From the NCBI GenBank assembly GCA_035235625.1, contig CP141140.1, forward strand, positions 25,688,685 to 25,752,684: a DNA stretch of 64,000 bases, in the 5' to 3' direction. Below are positions 39,111 to 50,582 of the stretch, one piece after another. Both the position numbers and the translations under genes were made by a program. This stretch comes from Saururus chinensis. Its lineage: Eukaryota > Streptophyta > Magnoliopsida > Piperales > Saururaceae. Under the pieces are notes generated by a model that was given only the letters and a program-made list of their open reading frames with translations, had not been told where the DNA came from and did no database searches. Every line of letters starts with the position of its first letter. Position 1 is the stretch's first letter.

Positions 39111-41175
39111 GGCCAAACCTGAGTCATTTCCATTTTTGGGAATAGGCTAAGGAGGAGAGGTCAGGCCTAATCCTCAATTAGGCCCGGATTAGAAGGTGTT
39201 TAAGGTAAGTCTACTCTAATTAAGCATTAAACCCTAGCTTTCTTCTTAATCTCTTCTAAATCTACCATTTCCCCTTTGTTTCAATTCGTTTTTGGACATC
39301 AAAAACTACTGATTTGTGTTTTACTATAAACCCTAGCTTTCAAAATTCGATTTTTATGTTCAACAAGCCCTAGATCTAAGTTTTAATTAGGGATTTCTTT
39401 GGTAAATCGATTTTTAATGGAGTTTAATTCAAACTCTATGTTTTTGTAAGGTTTACAAGAAGGGTGACCCTTAAATCCGAGCTTAATTAAGTGATAAGGT
39501 AATGGATCTTCAAAATTTTAGTTTATCCATGGTAAAACTCTTGATTTTTGGCTTATTTCGAATGGAGTTATTTGATTTGGTGTGTTAATGGCATGATTAG
39601 AAAATGAAATTCTTTAATCCCGATTTTTTAGGGTTTTGCATTATTATAATATGGGTTAACATCTGGAAGTCATGAAGGACTTTTGATGATAATTAGGGTG
39701 TTAGATGTGGATTTGAAGTGTTATTAATGGTGTCTCGGTTTGAAATTGCGAAAGGAAGAAGATGACCAGTTCTACCTTGTTGGCGTTCGAACGGCCTTCT
39801 GGGCATTCGAACGGCAACACTATTGGATCGACAAATTTTCAGTTCAACCGATCGAACGGCCAGCTTGGCGTTTGAACGGCCAAACTGTAAATTTGAATTT
39901 TTCTCGTTTAGCCGATTGAACGGCCTGAAGGGCGTTCGAATGGCTACACAGCAGAACTCTATGTTATTCACATGATGTTTATTTCGATGGTTCCACTTTA
40001 ACTTGCCAATTTTATATGAATGTGGAATGTTTTGAGCTATATTATGCTACTGGAAAGGCATGCTATTGAGGTTATGGAGTTAAGATATATGCTTAGAGAT
40101 TTGTGGAATGACTTATGGTTTGTGGCATGATGTTGGAATTGTCATCTTGAAATTATGAATGGTTGGTTCCTCATGGTTAAGCACATTTTCAGTAGGACTA
40201 CAACCTATTATTGGACTGATTTGTCATGATAGAATGTGGTTAGTTGATGTGTGGATGTTGGTGAATGTCATGACTCAAGGATGAAATGAATGATCTTATA
40301 TGTGTGTAGCCTTTATGGTTGAGTTTGATTTGAATTATGATTTCAACGTTTCTTCTCTTATGATTTCCGCTGGAATTCATGTTTAGATGGTAATTCACAT
40401 GTGTAGTGTGGTAGTGAGTTTAATTTCAATCATGTTGACATGCATTGTGTGAAATGCTTCTACTAGTTACACACACATGTGGGGGTTAAATGATGATGTT
40501 GAAGCTTGATATTATGATTATGAATGATGCATTAGGGGCTGATGAGAGCACTTATCATGGATTAGGATTCATGTATGTCGTGCCTACGTATGTACCATGC
40601 TGCATGCATCATGAAAATGGATTTCCAATTGAGGCTTCATCGAGGTTAATCGAATTTGACCAATTGGATGCAATGTGGTGAAATTGTGTGCCGGATTGAT
40701 CGGTCGTGGATTAATCGAAAGTTGATTGGTCCGAAAGGACATGTTTTGATTTGAGCTCCTGTGTGGAACATGCGCACTCCCCGGGTTGAGTCTAGTTAAA
40801 TAGAATTATGTGGGGACTAGTTGTGTACTTGTCTTGCGGATTGTGAGAATGTTATTATGAGTGTCATCTGGACCCTGAGAATCCAGTGTGGTATGTCGTG
40901 TGCCCCCGCTACCACGTGTTCTAGGGTTCTCTATGTGAGAACTCGGGCTCTTCCCTCCGCAGGAGATGTCCCTAGGCGAACACCTCTGCTCTAGATTCTC
41001 TGTGTGAGAATGGGACATCCTTAGCCAGGATCGTCTAGGGTGAGCAAATTTTTAGGGATTGACAACCCCGATCTTTCTTGAATTCTTGTGTAGAATTTTG
41101 GACCATGACACGCCTTCGTGGCCTTGTCTATGTCCCATCCGTGTGACACAAAGTTGTGATTACTCATTTATGGAG

Positions 41176-41455
41176 GTTGATTATGATATAATGCATGTGG
41201 GAATATGTATGTTAGAGATACATCAATGCAGGTTGATTTTGATATAATGCATGATGGAATATGTATGTTAGAGATACATTCATGCAGGTTGATTATGGTA
41301 TGATGCATGATGGAATATGTATGTTAGAGATACATTCATGCAGGTTGATTATGATATGATGCATGATGGAATATGTATGTTAGAGATACATCCATGCAGG
41401 TTGATTTTGATATGATGCATGATGGGATATGTATGTCAGAGATACATTCATACAG
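41176..41455 (+). repeat. 56 bp tandem array, five copies
   Basis: Units beginning gttgatt(a/t)tgat at 41176, 41232, 41288, 41344 and 41400, exactly 56 bp apart and nearly identical, each with gaatatgtatgttagagata. A partial sixth starts at 41456. Confidence 0.95.
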
Positions 41456-43041
41456 GTTGATTTTGATGAGAATGAAATTATGTGGATTATGCACTATGAT
41501 GCAGTTTTAGGTGATGTGTATGCGTGATCAGAAAATGATGCACCATGTAAATCTTTGATCTGAATGATCATATTGCTATGCTATCGTATTTTTGATGTTG
41601 ATAGTGATATTCAAAACCATTGCTGAGTTTGTTAAACTCACCCCTCTTTCTTGTGTTTTGTTTTGGGGCTGCGTGGTGCGACACGCAGATGGACAGGATC
41701 TCCTCTTTGAGGAAAGGTCGGAGATGACTTGGATGTGATCGTGGAGATCGTTGTGTGACTAATTTCCTTTGGTTTTATGCTTTATGTTTAGAACCTTTGT
41801 GTAGGGTTCTTTGTTTTAGATTTATGTCACATTTTGCAGTTGTGTTTGCTTAAGACTTATTTTGAGCCGGTGTGAGCTATAGTTAATTAAGCATGTGGGT
41901 TTGAGATTTGTTGTTTACTTTGTGATAAGCAACACTCTTTCTTTCCTTTTATTTACTCTTGCTCAAAGGATTGTGCATACTCCGTAATTCTGTTAATCGC
42001 CCATGGTTAGGGTTAAGTCCTCCGCTAGATCATTTCTCAATTTCCCTTCGTCGCCCCCCCGCACTTGACCGGCCCTTGGACCGGGTTCGGCTCGGGTCAG
42101 GCATTGCCGGGGCGTGACAACTACTGAGAGAGTTACTCATGAGGAGTATCAATGGAGTTCTCATAACAATATGCTAGTTTTATTTAAAATATTTATGTAA
42201 ATAATTAGTCCTAGAATTATGCTACTAAGATGTAGATTTTTTATTTGTACGTAGGAAGATGTGGTTTTTCGTAAATATCATGAGAGAGGATGCTCATTGT
42301 TTGGGAAGTTTTCTATTGTAATTAGTGATTCTACAACTACTGGGAGAACAACCATTGGAAGTAATGGTGATGAAAGTGATAATGCTTCTACCCCATTCAT
42401 GGACACATCAACCTTACCTAATGATGAGAATGTGGAAGATAATCAGGCTCAATCAATTCAGTGAAGGCATGGAGAAGGTTCATCTTCACATAGATGCAAG
42501 AGAAGTAATGGAGCAATGCAGGAGGATACATATTTTGTGATTGTTGATGCATTAAGGGAGATGACATCTACTATGAAAATGTTTCTTGAAAGTGATCTCA
42601 CACAAGTAGCAATGCGGGCTGTGCATGAGATACCTAATATGGATAAGAAGGAAAGATTTTAGACATTGGAATTTCTCAAGTCACCTAAAGCAAAGAAAAA
42701 CTTCATTTTGTTAGATGCTGAAGGGAGAAGGAGGTGGCTTCATTGGTGCTTTGACAGATGCCCATAGTATGGTCTTTTTTGGATTGAACTAACTTTTACG
42801 AAGGAAGACAATGTTTGTTAAAGACTTATTAAATACTATCATGGTTGAATGTGGTTATGTGTACTCATTATTGAACACTTTGGTGATGTGGTTGGTTGGT
42901 TGAATGTGGTTGTGTGTACTCAAAATTAAATAATTTGTATTAAAAGTTTGTGTTGTTGGTTGTATGCTTATATTTCTATAGTTAATTGAGTTATTTTTTC
43001 AGTAATACAACTTTATAGAATTATGTAGTTAATTATGTTCC

Positions 43042-44190
43042 ATGTTAATTTATAGGTGGATGGACATACGTGATTTTGACACGCAAAAAATGCTTCAATT
43101 GGCATTTAGTGTAGCATTGGTTACATTATGTCATTATTTTTATCATTTGAGGTTACCTCTTGCACATAAAAATTACATTTTTGGGGAGGGATGTACCTCT
43201 TATATTAGAAGGGCCTTACTGTTTAATATTAAATTGTTTAGGAATGTTTATAGGATGTACCCAACACCATTTAAGAAGTTGTGTCACACTTTGAAAGAAA
43301 AAATACTTTTAAAAGAGACTAGATATATTACTGTGGAGGAGCAAGTAGTTATAACATTAATAACTCTTGGTCAAGGACAACATTATAATGTGATAAGGGA
43401 GCGTTTTGCACATTCAACATAGATGGTGAGTACTTATTTTAACAATGTGTTAAATGCAATTTTAGCACTAAGTAAAGATTACGTGAAGGCGCCTACCTCT
43501 TCCCTCCATCCTAAAATTGGAGATGATGATAGATTCTTTCCAAACTATAAGGTAATAACTTATTTTTATTCTATTTTTAAATTTTAAATATTTATATAAT
43601 CTTATAATGTTGATAACTAGCTTTATATAATTGCAGGATTGTGTTGGTGCATTGGATGGGACACATATTGATGTGCATATTATTGGTAAGATCAATTTAG
43701 ATTTTGGTTGGTTGGGAGGATGCTGCAAATGATTCTACTATCTTAAAGACAGTTATTACAACACAAAGTAAAAGACGAAAATTAAAAGCCCTTCGAGATA
43801 ATGAAATTGATAATTGCTTATGTGTCTTGTCCTATAGTAATTTATTTTCTCATTATTGTAATATTATCTTGAGTACATGTAAATATTTATTAGTAGATGC
43901 AGGGTTTGCAAATCTTCCTGGTTTTCTAGCTCCATATTGTAGAACCTGATATCATTTAAATGAGTTTGGCCCAAATCTACAACAAAATGTTGAAGAACTT
44001 TTCAACCTCTTTCATTCTTCATTGAGGACTACTATTGTGCATACATTTGAAGTATGGAAGAACCATTTTGAAATATTATCAGACAAAGGTCCTAAATTTC
44101 CATATGAGACACAAGCTAAAATTGTTGTAGCCATAGCTATTCTTCATAATTTCATTAGGAACATCCACCAGAGGTACCAAATTTAGAAGA
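43042..44190 (+). pseudogene. PIF/Harbinger transposase, inactivated
   Basis: The first part (to 43422) contains FRNVYRMYPTPFKKLCHTLK, then TRYITVEEQVVITLITLGQG and IRERFAHST, the helix-rich N-terminal half of HARBI1-like nucleases. A premature TAG follows, then TYFNNVLNAILALSKDYVK and a GT-AG intron (43552-43636). The next exon opens DCVGALDGTHIDVHI, carrying the first catalytic Asp, then is shortened and shifts frame to GWEDAANDSTIL. Later come YLLVDAGFANLPGFLAPY (second Asp) and SSLRTTIVHTFEVWKNHF. In this last block the usual Glu of the 'ERAFG' motif is replaced (TIVHTF), so the third catalytic acid is lost. It ends AKIVVAIAILHNFI. Nonsense, frameshift, deletion and catalytic loss together indicate a dead copy. 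Terminal inverted repeats were not found with confidence. Confidence 0.88.
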
Positions 44191-47163
44191 TTATTAGTCA
44201 TGGCCAACTTGAATAGTGAAGGTGGGTCATTTCCATGATGGGCCTACTACGAATATGTGGAATTACAATGATATTTAGAAACTTATCAACAAGTGAAAGA
44301 ATTTTATTTATATCAATGTAGATTTTGTTCTTGATTTTTATTTTGCCTATAATATTTCATGGAATAGAATTGTTGCAAAACAATAGTTTTATATGCTTAC
44401 ATGTGCATAATAATCAATGTGTATTTAGGTTAAAAACTGTGTTCAAGATGACCTATTGGTCATCAAATTCACATTTTGTTGAAAAAAAGGTGAACAAACC
44501 TAGGGTACATGAGAAAAAAAACATGAATTATCATTTGTTACACTTTTTTTAAACAAAATCAAATTAAAATAAATACATGGTAGGCCATTTTTTTACTCAC
44601 AACCATGCAAGTGATTGCTGCAAGGGTACTCCTAACCAAACAAAAAATTAAGTGTTAATGACCTAAATATGATATTCCTTATCAAGGAGGTTATTTTTAT
44701 TTAGTAATTTTTATAAAAATATACATCAATAAAATTTTCAAGGAAAATTTTCTAAATAAACCCCTAACCATGGAAATATTTATTTCTATGACAATTTATT
44801 TACTTGGAAATAAAATCTTCCTAGGAAGTTAATTTTCCTAGAATTTTTTTTCCAAAACCCCTAACAAGGCCTATGTGGGGCGGAAGGGGAGAGGGGGAGG
44901 GAAAATATTTGGACAAAAGGAAATTTATCATCTGCAATAGTAGGCTATTGCAAATAATTTAATATGGATGGGTAAAAAGATCAACCATCGTTGTTTGTGC
45001 AAGGAACATCAGTGACGACCTCTTATAGCCATCGCAGATGTGGAAAAATACTCCAAAAATAAATACGAATGGGATCATTAGCAACGGCTTCAATTAGCCA
45101 TCACATATAATAGATAATAGCGATGACTAAATGCTTTAGCCATCGCAGATACTAACTATTAGCGATAGCTTTTTAAGCCATCATTGTTGACCTCATTTTT
45201 TGTAGAGACATCATGACTAGTATTCTTGATGTCATGATGGAGAAGACCGCCATATACAGCTAGAGAGGTGGTAGCCACTAGATTAATCCAAACATTGAGG
45301 CCTCCCATCACCGACGTTCTGAAATTCTCATAGTGGACAAAAGCACCCCCCCTCCCCCTCCACCTCAAGGCAAAGAGGTTAAGTCATCCCCCTCCTCTAT
45401 GAGGATGAAGTGTCTCGCATCAAAACGAAGGACAAACCACCAATGCAACAGAAATCATCATACTCAATAAATTTTCATCTTCAGTATCTTCCTCCTTCCT
45501 TAATGTCTTCTACAAATGTTGTAATCAGTATAGTCATGTCATCAAATACACGATAATTTTTATAGTTGTGTCATCCAATACACGATAATCTGTATAGTCA
45601 TGTTGTTGGTGGCTTTTAGTAGTTCTTTATGCACAAGTCAAGAGAAAGGATCGGATAATCCTTCCTTACAAGTGATAAATACGAACCTTTTTTTTATGTG
45701 TGAGATGACCTTCTCTTGATTTATCAAGACTACTATTTATATCTTTGACTTGGTATTCCCCCACTCTACTCTCTTTACACATTTTTCTTTTCTATTCTTA
45801 TTTTTGTATTAATCAATTTCATTATTATTTTATTCATCTTTTTTTGACTTGGTCTTCCTGCTCTCTACTATCCCCCCCTTTTTTAAGCAATGAAGTAGAA
45901 ATTAGTTCGGATGCTCGTTAGGATATGAGGCCCATGGATTCCTCCACATAATCAATTTGTATTTTTCTTTGAACTTTCTGTTCTTTGAAATTTATTTTTT
46001 TGTGTTTTAGCCATTTTAGTCTTTTGTGGCCAGACAATTTGATATTTAAAAGCGAAACTTAATGTGAGGCCCACGAGCCTCACTTAGCCTACTACTAATT
46101 CTAATTTGATGACTATTTTGATGTGAGACCTATGGGGTCTTACTTAGCCTTTTGTAATTTAAAATTAATGACTATTTTGATGTGAGACCTATAAGACCTT
46201 ACTTAGCCTTCTACTAGTTTTAGTTTTATGGCTATTTTGATGTGAAATTTATGTGGTCTTAGTTAGCCTTTTACAATTTTGATTTGATTCTACTTTTTAA
46301 AATTGATATCCATTTTGATGTAACTAATTTTAACATGAGGCTTACAAGGCCTAACTTTGACATTTTAACTTTTATTGCTAACTTTAAATGTAGGGGAGGG
46401 GGGCTCATGAGGTCCTCACCCATTTTTTGTTAAAACTTTAGCCTATTCCAACATGTGTAGGATTGGATTTAACTCTTTTTTTTCCTTCTTTGTACTTTTT
46501 CCACTTTGGAGCAATTCAAACTCCAAAATATTGGACTTTGAGTTTTGATTCTTTCTTAAAAAGAAAATTTGTCAACACGTGTGTTTGAGAACATGACTAC
46601 TTATATGATCGATATCGCAATTATTTCCCACTTAAATAAGAATTTATTGTTTATATATGCAAAAAAAAGAGAACCGATTGTAATGAAAGGAAAAGCCCAA
46701 ATGGTTCAGAAAATGATACACAACATTCTATAACACAATTTTTCTAACTTTTGTAATATACTTGTATAACTTATGTAATACACTTCTATAATAAAATTCC
46801 CTAACTTTCATATTCTGTGTACCAATGGTGTGTTGACAAAATTCAACAATGTATACCTCTCACATGATCTATAACACAATATGTCATACATCATGTTATC
46901 AATAACATGAACTACCAATGGGCGCGTTATTGATAATATGACCTTCATAGACTCGTGAATATGATCACACAATAATAACTACACCTTGTGTTTTCACAGA
47001 ATATGATAAAATAGAAGTCGTGTTATGTATACACAAAACAAAAACAAGAGTGTGGGTTTTCTTCTAAACATGTAAAGAACGAAGGTCAATAGGGCAATCC
47101 ATATTGATGTTCTCCTTTCTTACTTCCGGATGGGCATTCTTCTACATTGGTGTTGGTTGAGCT
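44191..47163. other. Non-coding, with CACTA-like edge and tandem repeat
   Basis: 44191-44870 is the AT-rich tail after the PIF transposase; ccctaacaaggcct near 44857 could be its terminus, but no partner was found. 44930-45206 carries repeated 'agccatcgcagat / tagcgatgac' phrases and ends ...ttttttgtagag, like the right end of a CACTA element. 45207-46080 shows nothing assignable. 46440-47163 is AT-rich without motifs. Open frames at 44325 and 45159 are not convincing. Confidence 0.45.
46081..46330. repeat. 60 bp tandem repeat, about four copies
   Basis: The phrase acttagcc recurs at 46082, 46142, 46201 and (as gttagcc) 46262, each followed by ...gactattttgatgtgagacctat. Confidence 0.85.
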
Positions 47164-49459
47164 TATCACACCCCCACCATGCCCCATTGACCAAAACTTG
47201 ACTAAAAAGGAATGACAAGGGTGTCATGAAATGAGTTCTAACTCAAACCTGAGCTAGATCAAAGTACATAGCACCCACTTTGTGCAAAAAAAATTACCAG
47301 AGATAAAAGAAATTAAATAAAATGTTGAGTACAACTATAAGCGTCCTCATACCGACATATAAGTTCACAAAAATATAAGGTAGTCTCAACCCTCAAAAGG
47401 CAATAAACAAGTCTATGTCATCAAAATAAGGCTCTCCCACAACATAGTTCAGTGTCATAGTTTTGTTACAAAGTTACATCAAAATCAACTAAAGTCTATC
47501 CCAACTAATACATATGGTTTTTATACATTTTATAGGCCTTTTTACATTATTTGCTAACGTAGGATTAGGCTAAGTTAGGGTTTATTTATGTTCAGATAAA
47601 GATTAGTAGTTTGATTTAAATATTAATTAATTCAGGAGTTATTGGTAGTTTAGGCATGCATTCAAATTAAGTTAGGATTTTATTTATATACTACACGTCT
47701 AAATTGTGACATTTATATTTTGTAGGAAGGCAAGTAAAGATGGATCAAGAAAAAGAAAGAATACCAAAAAGAAGGGTCAAGGAAAAGAAACTCAAACTAG
47801 AGCCAATAAAAGGAAGTTAGCCAATGCAATAAGGAGAGGATACTCAAACAATCAACGTCCATAAACAATGACTGCAGAAATTCAAAGAGAAGTAGAGCTT
47901 GAAAAAACAATTGCAAAGATGAGGAAAGAAGAATTAAAGAAGGTATGGATTGAGGAGGAATTAAAGATGGAAAGGATTGGACAAGAAGAAAGCTTAAGAA
48001 AGGAATGATTAGAGAAAGAAAGAAGCATCTAATATGGGGTGGAATTGATGGCTTAAAGATGGAAATCACTAGCTATCCAGAGTTCATAAAAGAACAAAAA
48101 CAGAAATTTTAGATTGGAGGGGAGAAGAATAGAACTAACCAGAGGCGAATTCATTCAATCTCATCCTCCAAAATCATCTAGAAAAGAGTTTGAAAGTGAG
48201 AGAATTGAAGTCCCAAGCCGGAGGAGCGAAGAAGTAGAAGACAAAAATTCAGGCCACGGGTATTGTAGAAATACTATAGCAGAGGCAAGAGGTTGAAGAC
48301 GGTGAACAGTAACCCACAATTATTGTTCATCGGTACTGTAGAATTTTTTCCATCTTGTTCACCTCTTGTAAGTTTCTTTTCAATTCTTCCAATGAAAATT
48401 TTATTTCTTAGGTTAATGAGTGGCTAAAACTCTTTGTTAGGGCTTGGATGAAGCTTCATTAAATTGTAGAACTTTATGATTATGAGACTTGATTAATTTT
48501 CCTTAATGGTGAATTTAATGTTAATTGTTTCTGCCTCTTTAATTGATGAGATTGATTTCGTTATGAGTTTAGTCATACTTCTCTCATGATTTATGTTAGT
48601 TCTCATTAATTTCTTACTTGGTTTTGTCTTGTTTTATAATGAAATTGGGTATTAGTTATGATTCGTAAATTGTGGATACAATTAACAACTTGGGTTTAAT
48701 CCATTGAAGTGATGAGGAACAATGTATTTTTTTTATTGTGCATGAGAGCTTAATGATTATATTTTCCATAATAACGAAGATTGAATTCTAGATTATTATG
48801 AGATGAACGTAAAAAAATGATTAATGATCATTCTTATGAGTTTCTATGATTTAATGAATGTGGATTCATATACCCTAGTGTTTCATTTATTTTATATTTT
48901 ACTTATTTTGCATTGCTTTCTTAATTTTGGATTAAAGCTTGAGAATTTTGATTTAGATAGTTTCAATGCCTTTAAATTCTTATTTGACTTTGTTAATCAC
49001 TTTAGTATAGTTATTCTCTTAATATTTATTAACTAGATTAGGATTTACTTGACTTAGATTAAATTTAATTTTCCTACTTCAAGTCTATGTGGGATCAACC
49101 TCGTTTAGCTGCTTTTCTACCTTTAATTTTCATACTCGCAAGTAAACAATTAAAATTTAACAACACCAACATATATCACTTATCCCCACTTCGTGTACAT
49201 CTATTCTCCTACGTGCTCACTAAAGAAATCGTCCTGAGCACCTGCATAGCACAACCACATAGAGGATTCCAAATGGATACCCCAAAACAAAACAAGGCAA
49301 ATTTGTGGAGCTTAGATCAGTAAGGGTTTGAAAATATAGAGTTCACATTCACACCAAAACATAATCTTTAAGATGCATAACGTAAACCTCATGCATTACC
49401 GGTGTTAAGAACATAAGAGCATGTCAAATCCCTTTCACATAAAACTTGTGTGAATATCT

Positions 49460-49790
49460 TCTTCATATATAATAATCCACACACACAACATTCAAGTGTC
49501 ATAATCCATACGCATCCTATATAATCAAGTATCATAATCCATACACAACCTATGTAAATATGCATCATAATTCATACATAAAACGTATGTAATTATGCAT
49601 CATAATCCATATACAAAACACGCACATTAAAGTGTCCTAATCTACACACATCCTGTATAATCTCGTGTCATGATCCATACACAACATGTGTGAATGAGAA
49701 TCATAATCTATACGCACAACTTGTGTAGTTAAGCATCATAATCCATACACAAAACCTGTGTAGATAAGTATCATAATAAACCATAAATCA
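49460..49790. repeat. About 34 bp tandem array, eight or more copies
   Basis: Diverged units of the form (a/g)t(g/a)tcataatccatacacaa...tgtgtaaat repeat at 33-36 bp spacing. It occupies a position in its LTR similar to the 56 bp array of the 38682 LTR. Confidence 0.8.
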
Positions 49791-50503
49791 TCAATAGAAA
49801 AATCCTGGTACCCAAAGATACCTATACCTACTTACCTGGTAATCTTAAGCCAAAAATACCAAAAATAGTTGGTAAATCATAAAAACTAGAAATGTCCCTC
49901 GTTAACCAGTGCACACGGACAAACCAGCCTAAAGCTCACTCCAAAAGGCTCATTTAGATTTCTCAGTGTAGCATTCAACTCTTCTCAACCAAGGGAGGAG
50001 TTGCCCTTTTGGACATAAAACCATTTTCATGATATATATGGCATGATTCATATGTGAACAGCCCTATCATACATTAGACATGGTCCATATGTAGATAATG
50101 AGGTCATGTATGTATAAGTACATGTAAACATATGTGGTCATGTTCATAAATTATATAAAGTACGTGGAATATGGTTCATGCATAAATATTGTCGTATGCG
50201 TGCAAGCATTAATACTTCAGTAGGATAATACCTTACTAATAACATGTAAGAGACATGATGAAACCATCAAATTTTGGCTTAATAATACGCACAAAAAGCA
50301 AATTCAACTTAGTTGATCGATCAGGCAAGAAATTAGAGATAATCATTTTGTAGTGTAACCGATTACTCGGCCTATAGAGGCAATCGACTGGTCATGACCA
50401 AAAACATAAAAACAATTCTTTTTTTGTGAACAAAACCGATCGAATCCCCATCAAAACTTCAAGTAATCATCATCTAAGTCTTAGACACGATGATTCAACA
50501 TAA

Positions 50504-50506
<3 letters not shown>

Positions 50507-50582
<76 letters not shown>
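50507..50582. repeat. TA microsatellite
   Basis: About 37 TA dinucleotides, interrupted once by 'cat'. Confidence 0.95.

Larger units (their letters stand above)
38682..42119 (+). mobile_element. Solo LTR, 3.4 kb, inside the PIF element
   Basis: It begins tgtaagaaccc and ends ggggcgtgaca, with a perfect 5 bp duplication actac on each side (38677-38681, 42120-42124). No retroelement protein or second terminus is present inside, so it is a solo LTR. Landmarks: gtgggccccaccg (38919), TATA box 39104-39110, a run of gttcgaacggcc phrases (39785-39950), a 56 bp tandem array (41176-41455), and a gagtttgttaaactc palindrome (41625). The same landmarks occur in the LTRs at 3868 and 47164-51485, so all belong to related Ty3/gypsy lineages. 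Confidence 0.88.
38445..42790 (+). pseudogene. PIF/Harbinger Myb/SANT-like accessory ORF, split
   Basis: From 38445 the frame reads WNTQEDQTMLDLLV, then (after a stop) NGFRVGNAW, and NHYKTWKKKYK, the pattern of the Myb/SANT-like DNA-binding protein that partners PIF/Harbinger transposases. At 38682 it is cut by an LTR. When the LTR and one target-duplication copy are ignored, the frame runs across the join as IGWDSTTERVTHEEYQW, matching the GWD...V.....W end of the domain. A further region (42255-42780) continues with acidic and Ser/Thr-rich sequence and then SPKAKKNFILLD. Premature stops, a frameshift before IGWD and the insertion make it non-functional. The transposase ORF follows about 250 bp downstream on the same strand, the usual two-gene arrangement. 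Confidence 0.8.
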
